The notes under the pieces are model-generated. The model had not been told where the DNA came from, made no database searches, and saw nothing but the letters and a program-made list of their open reading frames with translations. A stretch of DNA of 64,000 nt from Pseudoramibacter alactolyticus. Lineage in GTDB: Bacteria; Bacillota; Clostridia; Eubacteriales; Eubacteriaceae. Shown here one piece after another: positions 8,106-17,348 of the stretch (positions are counted from its first letter, which is position 1; every line of letters starts with the position of its first letter). The stretch is from the NCBI RefSeq assembly GCF_050908235.1, contig NZ_CP194340.1, one strand, 5' to 3'. Made by a program: the position numbers and the translations under genes.

Positions 8106-9957
8106 GATACACGTGCAGCACGGCGATATCCGCCGGCGAAACGCCGGAAATCCGGGAGGCCTGCCCCAGGGACATCGGCTGCACGGCGTTCAGCTTTTCG
8201 GCAGCTTCCAGCCGCAGCCCTTCGATATGATGATAATGCAAGCCCTCGGGAATGCGTTTGCTTTCCAGCTTTTTAAACTGTTCCACCTGTTTGATCTGCT
8301 TGCTGATATAGCCTTCGTATTTGAGCTGAATCTCCACCTCTTCACAGACGTTGTTGGGCAAGGCCGGCCTTTGGGGATCGAGCGCCGCCGTATTGGCGTA
8401 ATTGATTTCCGGCCGCTTCATCAACTGCCCCAGCGGCATCCCCGACTTTAATACCGTCGTTCCCAATCGGGATAGGATTGCGTTGGCCGATTCCGAAGGG
8501 GGAACCGTCACGCAGCCCATCCGGTCGACCTCGTCCGCAATTGCCGTTTTTTTCTGTAAAAAACGCTGGTACCGCTCTTCGGAGATGAGCCCCACCCGAT
8601 GCCCGATGGGCGTCAGCCGAAGATCGGCGTTGTCCTGACGCAGCAGCAGGCGATATTCGGCCCGGGAAGTCATCATCCGATAGGGCTCGCTGGCATCTTC
8701 ATTGATGATATCGTCGATAAGCACGCCGATATACGCCTGGGAACGGTCCAGAATCATGGGCTCCTTTCGATCCAGCAACAGCGCCGCATTGATCCCGGCC
8801 ACAATCCCCTGGGCGCCGGCCTCTTCATAACCAGAGGTCCCGTTGATTTGTCCGGCGAAGAAGAGCCCGCGGATCCTTTTGCTTTCGAGGGTCGCCTTGA
8901 GCTCCGTGGGATGAATACAGTCGTACTCGATGGCATAGGCCGAACGCATAAAGGCCACATGCTCCATCCCCGGCACCGTTCGGTAAAGCGCAATCTGCAC
9001 ATCCTCCGGCAGACAGGAAGACATCCCCTGCACATACACCTCCTGAGTGTTGCGACCCTCCGGCTCCATAAACATCTGATGGTGATCTTTGTCCGCAAAA
9101 CGCATCACCTTGGTTTCGATGGAGGGGCAATAGCGCGGCCCCACCCCCACCACATCGCCGGTGACCAGCGGACTGCGGTCGAGATTCGCGTTGATGATCC
9201 GATGCGTCGCCTCATTGGTATAGGTCAGGTAGCAATCGATCTGATCGATTGCGATCGCTTCCGTCTCGAAGGAAAAGGGCGTGATGATCTCGTCTCCTTT
9301 TTGTACGATCATTTTGGTATAGTCCAAGGTTTTGGCATCCACCCGGGCCGGGGTTCCCGTTTTAAAACGCTGAAGGTGAAAACCGGCTTCTTCCAGCGAG
9401 TCCGAAAGGAAACGCGCCGGGAACATCCCGTTGGGGCCGCCTTCGTATTGCACTTCTCCCATAAAAATCTTTCCCTTGAGATACGTCCCGGTGCAGACCA
9501 CACAGGTCTCGCAGGTATAGGTTGCGCCGGTCACGACCTGAACGCCGACAATTTTCTGATCTTCGACGATCAGCTTGGTCGCTTCCTGCTGCCGCAGTGT
9601 CAGATGCTCGGTATTTTCCACCACGGCCTTCATCCGAAACTGATAGGCCTTTTTATCCGCCTGGGCGCGCAGCGAATGCACCGCCGGCCCTTTCCCGGTG
9701 TTCAGCATCCGGCACTGGATCATCGTCGCGTCGATATTCTTGCCCATTTCGCCGCCGAGAGCATCGATTTCCCGCACCAGATGTCCTTTCCCGGTGCCGC
9801 CGATCGACGGATTGCAGGGCATCATCGCCACAGAATCCAGATTGATGGCCAATAACAATGTTTCCTTTCCCATCCGCGCCGTCGCCAGAGCCGCTTCACA
9901 TCCCGCATGACCGGCGCCTATCACAATGGTATCGTAATGACCTGCTGTATATTCCAT
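8083..9957 (-). CDS. mnmG: tRNA U34 carboxymethylaminomethyl synthesis protein MnmG (GidA)
   Basis: A 624-residue FAD enzyme that, with MnmE, builds cmnm5U at the tRNA wobble base. The dinucleotide-binding motif VIGAGHAGCEAALA (residues 12-25) is followed by the family signature MMPCNPSIGGTGKGHL and by FKTGTPARV. The C-terminal helical domain (YEGYISKQ) binds MnmE and tRNA. The length is standard. It is read toward rsmG in the conserved mnmE-mnmG-rsmG cluster. Confidence 0.98.
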   Translation of the reverse strand: MEYTAGHYDTIVIGAGHAGCEAALATARMGKETLLLAINLDSVAMMPCNPSIGGTGKGHLVREIDALGGEMGKNIDATMIQCRMLNTGKGPAVHSLRAQADKKAYQFRMKAVVENTEHLTLRQQEATKLIVEDQKIVGVQVVTGATYTCETCVVCTGTYLKGKIFMGEVQYEGGPNGMFPARFLSDSLEEAGFHLQRFKTGTPARVDAKTLDYTKMIVQKGDEIITPFSFETEAIAIDQIDCYLTYTNEATHRIINANLDRSPLVTGDVVGVGPRYCPSIETKVMRFADKDHHQMFMEPEGRNTQEVYVQGMSSCLPEDVQIALYRTVPGMEHVAFMRSAYAIEYDCIHPTELKATLESKRIRGLFFAGQINGTSGYEEAGAQGIVAGINAALLLDRKEPMILDRSQAYIGVLIDDIINEDASEPYRMMTSRAEYRLLLRQDNADLRLTPIGHRVGLISEERYQRFLQKKTAIADEVDRMGCVTVPPSESANAILSRLGTTVLKSGMPLGQLMKRPEINYANTAALDPQRPALPNNVCEEVEIQLKYEGYISKQIKQVEQFKKLESKRIPEGLHYHHIEGLRLEAAEKLNAVQPMSLGQASRISGVSPADIAVLHVYLENHRGE

Positions 9958-10007
9958 ATTTTTTCCTTCTTAAATTTAAATGGTTTTACACTTGCCGGTT
10001 TTCGCGC

Positions 10008-11381
10008 CTATTTACCAAGGCAGAAATTGGCGAAAATTTGATCGATGATATCATCCCCAAGAGACTGACCGGTAATCCGCCGTAAATTTTCCAGCGCCTC
10101 TTCTAAATCAATGGCCACCATATCCACCGACATCCCGATGGACAGGCCATTCAGCGCATTGGTTAAATTTTCACGCACCTGACGCAGCAGATTCACATGG
10201 CGCAGATTAGAAACAATCACATCATCCGCTGCCTTTGCCGTTTGATTGCCCGTGACCATAGCCACCATCTGCCTGCGCAAGGCGTCGAGGCCGGTCTCTG
10301 TTTTGATAGATAAAGCAATTTCGTTAGGCTTTAGATCGGTTAAAACTTCATCCTTTAAATCTATTTTATTATAAATGCGAATATAAGGTTTATCCTGAAA
10401 CGCTGTTATCAATGTGTCCTCGTCTTCTGAGGTTTCACGTGAAACGTCCGTCATCATCAAAATCAATTCGGCCCGATCCATCATTTGCTTGGATTTTTCC
10501 ACGCCTAATTTTTCCACCACATCATCGGTTTCGCGGATTCCCGCCGTGTCGATAATGTGAAATGGAATCCCTTCAATATTAATATAGGCCTCCACCACAT
10601 CGCGGGTGGTCCCTGGAATATCGGTAACCAGCGCTTTGTCTTCCCGAATTAGTTTATTTAAAAGCGAGGATTTACCCACATTGGGTTCGCCGAGAATCAC
10701 CGTATCGACGCCGTTCCGATAAATCTTACCCATCTGAGCCGAATCGAGCAACGCGTCCACCGAAACAATCAGGCCGTCAATCGACCGGCGAAGGGTATCG
10801 CCGGTCACCGTTTCGATATCGTATTCCGGATAATCGATGGCGGCGTCAATAAAGGTCATCAGATGAAGCAGCTCGGCATCCACGGCCTGATACTTCTTTG
10901 AGAGGCCGCCGGACAATTGATTGACGGAATAAGCTAAACCGATGGCGGTCTTGGCCTCGATGATATCCGACACCGCTTCCGCTTGGGTGAGATCGATGCG
11001 CCCGTTCACAAAAGCCCGCCGGGTGAATTCCCCTGGATCGGCCAGCCTGGCTCCGGCACGAATCACCGCATCGAGCACCGCGTGCAGCGCCACCGGGCCG
11101 CCATGACAGTTGATTTCCACCACGTCCTCGGCCGTATAGGATCGCGGTGCCTTCATGATCGACACCAACACCTCGTCGATCCGCTTGCCCTGCGCATCGT
11201 AACAATGACCATAATGAATCGTATGCGTTTCAAAGGACGCCAGCTGCTGATCGGACGCATTTTGATAAACCCGATCCGCAACGGCAATCGCGTCTTTTCC
11301 GGATATCCGAACAATACCGACGCCGCCGACGCCGCTTGGCGTGGCGATGGCCGCAATCACATCGTCTTGCAAAACGTGCAT
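10008..11381 (-). CDS. mnmE: tRNA modification GTPase MnmE (TrmE)
   Basis: A 457-residue partner of MnmG. The N-terminal folate-binding domain (about 1-118) opens DDVIAAIATPSGVGGVGI. The inserted G domain has GEPNVGKSSLLN (P-loop), DIPGTTRD and DTAGIRET. The protein ends in the catalytic-cysteine motif CLGK. The gene carries parS site 2 inside its coding sequence. A TATAAT-like box lies about 75 bases upstream, at 11456-11461. Confidence 0.98.
   Translation of the reverse strand: MHVLQDDVIAAIATPSGVGGVGIVRISGKDAIAVADRVYQNASDQQLASFETHTIHYGHCYDAQGKRIDEVLVSIMKAPRSYTAEDVVEINCHGGPVALHAVLDAVIRAGARLADPGEFTRRAFVNGRIDLTQAEAVSDIIEAKTAIGLAYSVNQLSGGLSKKYQAVDAELLHLMTFIDAAIDYPEYDIETVTGDTLRRSIDGLIVSVDALLDSAQMGKIYRNGVDTVILGEPNVGKSSLLNKLIREDKALVTDIPGTTRDVVEAYINIEGIPFHIIDTAGIRETDDVVEKLGVEKSKQMMDRAELILMMTDVSRETSEDEDTLITAFQDKPYIRIYNKIDLKDEVLTDLKPNEIALSIKTETGLDALRRQMVAMVTGNQTAKAADDVIVSNLRHVNLLRQVRENLTNALNGLSIGMSVDMVAIDLEEALENLRRITGQSLGDDIIDQIFANFCLGK
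10432..10445. promoter_or_regulatory. parS centromere site 2 (inside mnmE)
   Basis: The same 14-bp palindrome as site 1, GTTTCACGTGAAAC, placed within the mnmE coding region about 4 kb left of dnaA. An identical second copy of a 14-mer this close to the origin and to parAB supports both as genuine parS sites. Confidence 0.92.
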
Positions 11382-11462
11382 GACTATCCTCCTCTATTAA
11401 ATCTCAATCCCATCATCAATCGATGACCGTTATCATATTCGTTATTCGAAAAATCATTATAA

Positions 11463-11507
11463 CAAAAAAACCGACGAAAGCACTTGTTATCCAAACAAAC
11501 TGCTTTC
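11463..11507 (-). terminator. Probable terminator between jag and mnmE
   Basis: On the minus strand GAAAGCA and TGCTTTC pair across an 18-base loop, followed within five bases by a run of eight T. The stem is short, so it may be a partial stop with read-through into mnmE. Confidence 0.5.
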
Positions 11508-11537
11508 ACCAGTTTATCCATTGCAGACGGCGAAATA

Positions 11538-12308
11538 TCAATCTCCGCGATCCTGATTTTCTTTTAAATCGATAACCACATGACGATAGGGATCGTGCCC
11601 TTCACTGTAGGTATAGACGGTTTCGCTGTCCTGAAGGGTCGCATGGATGATGCGGCGTTCTCCCGGATTCATCGGTTCAAGAACCATCTTTTTATGGTAG
11701 CGCACCGCTTTGTCAGCCATTTTATGAGCCAGATGCTCCAGGGTGCCCTGCCGTTTTTCACGGTAGTGCTCGGTGTTAATCAACACCCGCACATAGTGAT
11801 CGGTCGTTTTATTCACCGCCAGGCTGGTCAGATACTGAATGGCATCCAGTGTCTGGCCGCGGCGCCCGATGAGAATCCCCATCTTCGGACCGGCCAGCTC
11901 GACATGAAGCACATCGCTGTTCCGATCGTAATCGGTGGTAACCGCCACCTCCAGCGCCATCGCCGTAATCATATCTTTCAAAAACTGTTTGGCCGTCGTC
12001 TGAATAGCTTCCGCTTCGTCATCCAGATAAGCCTCGGCTTCAGCCCTGTCGGCAGCCGCTTCGCTGATATCAGCCTCAGCATCAGCATCAGTCGGCGTTT
12101 CCGACAATACTGCAGCTTCCTCAGCCGGCGGCCCTGCTTCGACGTTCTTCGGCGTTACCTCGACAACCGCTTCTTTCTTGCCAAAAATCCCCAGAACACC
12201 AAATTCCGGTTTCTGAACCACTTTGACGTCCACCTGATCTTCTGTCAGACCGAGCACCGTCAACGCTTTTTGAAGAGCTTCTGAGACTGTTTTACCTTTT
12301 GCTTCCAT
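11538..12308 (-). CDS. jag: RNA-binding protein Jag (KhpB/EloR-like)
   Basis: A 256-residue protein. The N-terminal Jag domain (EAKGKTVSEALQKAL) is followed by an acidic Ala/Glu linker (about 60-105), a KH domain (GRRGQTLDAIQYL) and a C-terminal R3H domain (NPGERRIIHATLQ). In streptococci such proteins bind RNA and influence cell elongation. I favour ATG 12308, 11 bases after GGAGG; the ATG at 12326 overlaps the yidC stop by one base and is also possible. It is co-transcribed with yidC. Confidence 0.93.
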   Translation of the reverse strand: MEAKGKTVSEALQKALTVLGLTEDQVDVKVVQKPEFGVLGIFGKKEAVVEVTPKNVEAGPPAEEAAVLSETPTDADAEADISEAAADRAEAEAYLDDEAEAIQTTAKQFLKDMITAMALEVAVTTDYDRNSDVLHVELAGPKMGILIGRRGQTLDAIQYLTSLAVNKTTDHYVRVLINTEHYREKRQGTLEHLAHKMADKAVRYHKKMVLEPMNPGERRIIHATLQDSETVYTYSEGHDPYRHVVIDLKENQDRGD

Positions 12309-12325
12309 TTTCTTGTCTGCCTCCA

Positions 12326-13216
12326 TCAGGATTTTTTCGTCCGCTCATCGCTTTGCGGAATCTTCGTCACCACTTTGCGTCTCGAAGAAGCTGGCTTGGT
12401 CTTGGGGCGGCTGGCCTTCTTTTTAGCGGTCTTCCCCGACTGACCGGTCATTTGCTGCTGCCGCATCTGACTCTGCTCCTTAAGCATGCTCTTCTTTTCT
12501 TTCTTTTCCTGACGTTTGGCTTCTTCCACCCGGCGCTCCGCTTCCTCAATCGATACTTTTTCGACCGGTTTGCGCATTACCAAGAATTGCTGCACGAAGG
12601 TATAGGCATTCTGCACCACCCAGTACAGGGCGACCCCGGCCGGCATTTTAACGGCAAACCAGCCGATCATTAAAGGCATCACATAAAGCATCACCTTCTG
12701 TGAGCTTTGCGCCGCTTTGTTCCCATCGTCCTGAAAGCGCATCATATACCACTGCGTGATAAAGGTTAACACCACACAGAGTATCGGCAACACAAAGTAC
12801 GGATCCGGTTTTCCCAGATTCGGGATCCAATAAAAGCCAGCCCGCAGCGCCGACAAATTACCGTTGGTAAAAACATATTTCGCCGGTGAGCGCAACGCGC
12901 CGAACAATCCCCAGATAATCGGCAGCTGAATAAGCAGCGGCAGACATCCGGCCATCGGATTCACGTTGTAAAGCTTGTACAGCTTCATGGTTTCCGCATT
13001 AAGCTTTTCCGGATTATTCTTGTATTTTTTCTGAAGATTATTGAGTTCCGGCTGAACGGCCTGCATTTCCCGCATCGAATTGGTCTGTTTGATATTCAGC
13101 GGCAAAATGATGGTTTTAACAATAATAGTAAACAAAATCACCGCAAAACCGTAATCTTTAACCAGGTTGTAAATCTGATAAAGAACAAATCCGAACGCCT
13201 GGTATAAAATATTCAT
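12326..13216 (-). CDS. yidC: Membrane protein insertase YidC/OxaA (SpoIIIJ-like)
   Basis: A 296-residue insertase that places proteins in the membrane with or without SecYEG. The conserved core includes FTIIVKTIILPLNIKQT (conserved Arg replaced by Lys), QPELNNLQKKYKNN, NPMAGCLPLLIQLPI and a late pair of helices near residues 185-215. The tail is strongly basic and probably touches the ribosome. It has no lipobox, unlike many Bacillus homologues. It lies between yidD and jag, as usual. Confidence 0.96.
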   Translation of the reverse strand: MNILYQAFGFVLYQIYNLVKDYGFAVILFTIIVKTIILPLNIKQTNSMREMQAVQPELNNLQKKYKNNPEKLNAETMKLYKLYNVNPMAGCLPLLIQLPIIWGLFGALRSPAKYVFTNGNLSALRAGFYWIPNLGKPDPYFVLPILCVVLTFITQWYMMRFQDDGNKAAQSSQKVMLYVMPLMIGWFAVKMPAGVALYWVVQNAYTFVQQFLVMRKPVEKVSIEEAERRVEEAKRQEKKEKKSMLKEQSQMRQQQMTGQSGKTAKKKASRPKTKPASSRRKVVTKIPQSDERTKKS

Positions 13217-13260
13217 CTAAAACCTTTTCTCCTTTGCTTTCCATTCCTTTTTCAAGGAGA

Positions 13261-13485
13261 TCACGGAACCGGATCGTACCCGCCGGGATTAAAAGGATGA
13301 CATCGGACAACACGTTTCATCCCCAGCCACAGCCCTTTTCTCGGACCGTATTTTTGAATGGCTTCGTAACAATAATTTGAGCAGGTCGGATAAAAACGAC
13401 ACGATCGCGGCAAAAAAGGCGAAATCACCCGCTGATACCCTCGGATTAAGAACAGCATGCCCCGCGCAATCACCTGACTGATCAT
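13261..13485 (-). CDS. yidD: Membrane protein insertion efficiency factor YidD
   Basis: A 74-residue protein with an amphipathic N-terminus (LFLIRGYQRVISP) and the family pattern RSCRFYPTCSNYCYEAI, ending in HPFNPGGYDPVP. It helps YidC-dependent insertion. The ATG overlaps the rnpA stop in an ATGA arrangement, so translation is probably coupled. Confidence 0.97.
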   Translation of the reverse strand: MISQVIARGMLFLIRGYQRVISPFLPRSCRFYPTCSNYCYEAIQKYGPRKGLWLGMKRVVRCHPFNPGGYDPVP

Positions 13486-13826
13486 AGTCGACTCACTTCC
13501 AGTTTCGTTTTATAAAACAAATGTGTCAAAGAATGTTCTATCTCCGCATAGGTCGCCGAAACACATCGCTCCTTAGCGATGATGATCAAATCGTAACCCG
13601 TTTTAAAATCACCGCGGTGAAGACGATACGCTTCACGAATCCTTCTGCGGATCTTATTTCGGACGACAGCCCGCTTCGACACTTTCTTGCTAACAATAAT
13701 ACCCAGACGATTGGTATTTTCCCGATTTTTCAAATAATAAAATTGAAAGTGACGATTGCCAAACCGTTGTCCCTTTCGGAATACGTCGTTGAAATCTTTT
13801 TCACTTTTTAAAGAATTCAAGGCCAT
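13482..13826 (-). CDS. rnpA: Ribonuclease P protein component
   Basis: A 114-residue basic protein that supports the RNase P RNA in tRNA 5' maturation. The core motif NRLGIIVSKKVSKRAVVRNKIRRRIRE carries the RNR signature. I chose ATG 13826 (GGAG six bases upstream); an ATG at 13838 would add four residues. It lies between rpmH and yidD and overlaps yidD by four bases. Confidence 0.96.
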   Translation of the reverse strand: MALNSLKSEKDFNDVFRKGQRFGNRHFQFYYLKNRENTNRLGIIVSKKVSKRAVVRNKIRRRIREAYRLHRGDFKTGYDLIIIAKERCVSATYAEIEHSLTHLFYKTKLEVSRL

Positions 13827-13863
13827 AATCCGCTCCAAAATCCATTCAATCCAAATTCTTCCT

Positions 13864-13897
13864 ATAAAAAAGACCGTTCATTCAAACAAACGGTCTT
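13864..13897 (-). terminator. Terminator/attenuator between rpmH and rnpA
   Basis: On the minus strand AAGACCGTT and AACGGTCTT form a 9-bp stem with a 10-base loop, followed by T5. It should reduce read-through from the highly expressed rpmH into rnpA. Confidence 0.8.
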
Positions 13898-13901
13898 GAG
13901 G

Positions 13902-14036
13902 TTATGCAGATAATTTTGCTCTGCCCTTTTGTCTTCTTCTTTTCAGAACCAGACGACCACTGCGCGTTTTCATTCTTTTTCTGAAACCATGTTCTTTTTT
14001 GCGCTGTCTGACCTTAGGCTGAAACGTCTGTTTCAT
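13902..14036 (-). CDS. rpmH: 50S ribosomal protein bL34
   Basis: I read this 44-residue protein directly from the minus strand: MKQTFQPKVRQRKKEHGFRK at the start, an Arg/Lys-rich body, and the end KLSA. It is the canonical length and sequence for L34. It is the first gene left of dnaA, divergent from it, as in nearly all Firmicutes origins. Confidence 0.98.
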   Translation of the reverse strand: MKQTFQPKVRQRKKEHGFRKRMKTRSGRLVLKRRRQKGRAKLSA

Positions 14037-14424
14037 TGTGATTCCCTCCTAAATATTAACTTTTCATTCACCATCTAATGATCAATACCATTCTAAAATA
14101 CCGTATTACTTAAAAAGTATATTATGTTGAAACGTCGATGTCAAGCCATTTTTTAAAATCCCGTCGCTTCTTCGGATTTCATCGGACATTCCCTGTGGAT
14201 ACTTGAATGCCCGGATTGAATTTGCTATAATAAACGCACACTTTTAACATTATCCACAGCCTTTTATCAACAGCTTTCCTATTTTTGTGGATAAATCTGG
14301 GGATAAATGTTGATATTTCCCAGATCATCCTGATTTATCTCTATTTTTCTTCGGGATAAATTTATAAACGGGCTGTGTTTTTAAAATATGAATGTGTATT
14401 TATCAACATTTATTGGAGGCTTAT
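14037..14424. other. oriC, upstream half: DnaA-box cluster between rpmH and dnaA
   Basis: This is a 388-bp spacer. A consensus DnaA box TTATCCACA lies at 14250-14258, its reverse TGTGGATAA at 14286-14294, and a one-mismatch box TGTGGATAC at 14194-14202. Less exact relatives such as GGGGATAA lie nearby. It also holds the promoters of rpmH and dnaA. Together with the dnaA-dnaN spacer it forms a bipartite origin of the Bacillus type. Confidence 0.88.
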
Positions 14425-15798
14425 GTGGACGACTCGTTGAATATTTTATGGCAGCAAGCCCTTGAACTGATCGCCGAACAGCTCACCGAAGTGAGTTTTA
14501 GAACCTGGTTTCCATCGGTCAAACCCATCCTGTACCGGGACAACTTCGTTTATTTATTGGTTGAAAATTCCTTTAACCAGGCGGTTATGCAAGAGCGCTA
14601 CGAAACCGTAACCAACACCGTTCTGTCTTTTTTAACGAAAAATGACCATTTAAAGGCCGTGTTCATCCTGAATGAAGACGACATTCCAAAAGAGACGGCC
14701 CCGGCATCGGCGCCTTTGGAAACGGCAGAAGAAAGAACAGACACACCGGATGCTAACGTTAAACCCGCCCACACCGGGACGGGCATCAACGCCAAATATA
14801 CCTTTGAGCGCTTCGTTATCGGGGAAAATAACCGTTTTGCCCACGCCGCCTGTGTCGCCGTATCGGAAGCGCCGTCGGAACGCTACAACCCGCTTTTTAT
14901 TTACGGAGGCGTCGGCCTCGGCAAAACCCATTTAATGCAGGCCATTGGCAATTATATCCTGACCTATACGCCGGATAAAAAAGTGATCTACGTTTCCTGC
15001 GAAACTTTTACCAACGAATTCATCGATGCGATTCAAAACAAGAACAACCTCTCTTTCCGCAATCGCTACCGCAATGTCGACATCCTGCTCATCGACGATA
15101 TTCAATTCTTATCCGGCAAGGAAGGCACCCAGGAAGAGTTCTTCCACACCTTTAATGCCCTTCACGACGAAAACAAACAGATCGTCATCAGCTCGGACCG
15201 GCCGCCGCGGGAAATCCCAAAGCTGGCCGAACGGCTGCGCAGCCGTTTTGAAATGGGGCTGATCACCGATATTTCCACGCCGAATTTCGAAACGCGGATG
15301 GCCATTTTGCGCAAGAAGGCCGAATCCAACGCCGAGGACATCCCCGACGACGTCATGAGCTTTATCGCCGACAACATTCATTCCAATATCCGGGAGCTTG
15401 AGGGCGCGCTGACCACGGTGGTCGCCTACTCCAAACTTCACGGCGAAACCATTAGTCTCGATTTTGCCAGGGAAGCGCTGGCCGATCTGTTCGTCTCCCG
15501 GCAGCACGACATTAACGCGGATTATATTAAGGAAATCACCGCTAAATACTTTAATACCACCATCGAGGATATGAACGGCAAAAAGCGCACCAAGGCCATC
15601 ACCACTCCGCGTCAGGTGGCCATGTATCTGTGCCGCGAGATGACCAATATGTCCCTGCCCGCCATCGGCGAAGCCTTCGGCGGACGGGATCACTCCACCG
15701 TCATCCACGCGTATCAAAAGATCAGTGAAAACATCGACGCCAACACCGATTTTAAAAATTTGGTGCTCCGTATTCAAAGCGATATTCAGGGGCAATAA
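14425..15798 (+). CDS. dnaA: Chromosomal replication initiator DnaA
   Basis: A 457-residue protein. Domain I starts SLNILWQQALELI. The linker lies near 85-125. The AAA+ domain has Walker A GGVGLGKTH and Walker B LLIDDIQFL. The C-terminal DNA-binding signature is GGRDHSTVIHAYQKI. I chose GTG 14425: GGAGG sits five bases upstream and the N-terminus then fits the family. The in-frame ATG 14392 has no ribosome binding site. DnaA boxes upstream suggest autoregulation. Confidence 0.97.
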   Translation: MDDSLNILWQQALELIAEQLTEVSFRTWFPSVKPILYRDNFVYLLVENSFNQAVMQERYETVTNTVLSFLTKNDHLKAVFILNEDDIPKETAPASAPLETAEERTDTPDANVKPAHTGTGINAKYTFERFVIGENNRFAHAACVAVSEAPSERYNPLFIYGGVGLGKTHLMQAIGNYILTYTPDKKVIYVSCETFTNEFIDAIQNKNNLSFRNRYRNVDILLIDDIQFLSGKEGTQEEFFHTFNALHDENKQIVISSDRPPREIPKLAERLRSRFEMGLITDISTPNFETRMAILRKKAESNAEDIPDDVMSFIADNIHSNIRELEGALTTVVAYSKLHGETISLDFAREALADLFVSRQHDINADYIKEITAKYFNTTIEDMNGKKRTKAITTPRQVAMYLCREMTNMSLPAIGEAFGGRDHSTVIHAYQKISENIDANTDFKNLVLRIQSDIQGQ

Positions 15799-16044
15799 GT
15801 CACGCCGCGCTTATCCACGGCATCAGCCACTATCCATCCACAGCTTATCCACAAACCAAGGCCGGCGCTTTTCGCCGTTTTCCGTGCATTCAGACTTATC
15901 CACATTCTTCACAGGCTTTATGATTATTATGACTAATTATATTTTATAATATAATAAATAAACCACGACTCATCCCAAAACATATCCGCCATTCGACTAT
16001 CTGTCAATCTGTCAAAAAGAAAAAACAATATTCAGAGGTAAACC
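15799..16044. other. oriC, downstream half: DnaA boxes and DNA unwinding element
   Basis: DnaA boxes lie at 15811-15819 (TTATCCACG), 15845-15853 (TTATCCACA) and 15896-15904 (TTATCCACA). The last is followed by TTCACAGGC and then by triplet-like steps (TTA TGA TTA TTA TGA CTA), before about 30 bp of nearly pure A/T ending near 15961. The order box, trio-like repeats, AT-rich tract matches the Bacillus unwinding region. The dnaN promoter should also lie here. Confidence 0.88.
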
Positions 16045-17154
16045 ATGAAATTTGACTGCTCCAAAACCGATCTGATCAGCGCCCTTTCCCTGGTCTCCCG
16101 AGGTGTCTCCAACAAAACCACCATGCCCATTCTCGAAGGGATTCTCTTTGAGGTTTACGATCACCGGCTGTTTTTGACCTCAACCAACCTGGAAATCAGC
16201 ATTCAGACTTCCATCCCGGCTCACGTTGAACAGGACGGCGAACTGATCCTGCAATCCAACTTTATCTTTGAGCTGGTTCGCAAATTGTCCGGCGAAGATG
16301 TCTTTTTTGAACAGATGGCCCAGCATCAGCTCAAAATGACCTGCGAATGTTCCACCTTTACCATCAAGGGGATGGCTTCCGACGAATTTCCGGAATTCCC
16401 AAAGGTGATCGACGACTACAGTTTCACCGTGGATGCGGCAGCGCTGAAAGCCATGATTCACGGGACGATTTTTGCCGTGGCCATCAAGGAAAATATCCCG
16501 GTGCTCACCGGACTTAAGCTTGAAATCGAACAGGACCAGCTGACCATGATCGCGTTGGACGGCTACCGGCTTGCCCTGCGCCGGGGTGCTCTCAGCACGC
16601 CCATCAACGAGGCGGTGTCCATTATCGTGCCGGGCAAGAGCATGATGGAGCTGGACAAATTGCTATCCGGCGTGAGCGGCGACGTCCAGGTGAACCTGTC
16701 GAAGGCGCAGATTTTCTTTACGATGGGCGATACCCAGTTTACTTCCCGCCTGCTCGAAGGGGAGTTCATCAATTATAAACACATCATTCCAAAAGATAAA
16801 AACACCGAAGTGGTCATCGATAAAAAATTACTGCTCGACAGCACCGAACGCGCGGCGCTTTTGGCCCGGGAAGGTAAAAACAATTTGATCAAAATGGCCT
16901 TCGGCATCGACGAACTGACGCTCTCTTCCAACGCGGAGATCGGCGATGTGCATGAGGTGATTCCCATCCAGAAGACCGGCGACGATCTCAAAATCGCTTT
17001 TAATTCAAAATTTATTATCGACGCACTGCGGGCCATCGATCAGGAGCAAATCACCATTAACATGACCAACCCGGTGGGGCCGGCGGTCATTCTGCCGGAA
17101 GACAACCGCTATGTGTATTTGATTCTGCCGGTGCGTGTTTCGGACGACATGTAG
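16045..17154 (+). CDS. dnaN: DNA polymerase III beta subunit (sliding clamp)
   Basis: A 369-residue three-domain clamp that tethers the replicative polymerase. It starts MKFDCSKTDLISALSLVSRG and shows NKTTMPILEGILFE and ALDGYRLALR. The typical C-terminus YVYLILPVRV forms part of the partner-binding pocket. A GAGG box precedes the ATG. A terminator follows, separating it from the S4-recF-gyrB-gyrA genes. Confidence 0.98.
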   Translation: MKFDCSKTDLISALSLVSRGVSNKTTMPILEGILFEVYDHRLFLTSTNLEISIQTSIPAHVEQDGELILQSNFIFELVRKLSGEDVFFEQMAQHQLKMTCECSTFTIKGMASDEFPEFPKVIDDYSFTVDAAALKAMIHGTIFAVAIKENIPVLTGLKLEIEQDQLTMIALDGYRLALRRGALSTPINEAVSIIVPGKSMMELDKLLSGVSGDVQVNLSKAQIFFTMGDTQFTSRLLEGEFINYKHIIPKDKNTEVVIDKKLLLDSTERAALLAREGKNNLIKMAFGIDELTLSSNAEIGDVHEVIPIQKTGDDLKIAFNSKFIIDALRAIDQEQITINMTNPVGPAVILPEDNRYVYLILPVRVSDDM

Positions 17155-17181
17155 GGGCCGGCCATTTTAAAACGAATCAAA

Positions 17182-17219
17182 AAGAACCGCAAAGTCCGTT
17201 GGCACGCGGTTCTTTTTTT
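17182..17219 (+). terminator. Rho-independent terminator after dnaN
   Basis: AAGAACCGC and GCGGTTCTT pair over a 15-base loop and are followed by T6. Confidence 0.85.
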
Positions 17220-17348
17220 GCTATAATGGATAGAATAAATGGTGAAGGTATCCCTTGTTGGCATTTAATTCACCATTTTTGCACGTTTTAGCCCAAAAGG
17301 GTCAAATGAAGACCGACGGCTTCAATTATGGAAACAAACGGGAGAAAA

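Noticed and set aside
8599..9855. 418-codon plus-strand frame
   Set aside because: Shadow of mnmG; His/Arg-rich composition and no recognisable domain.
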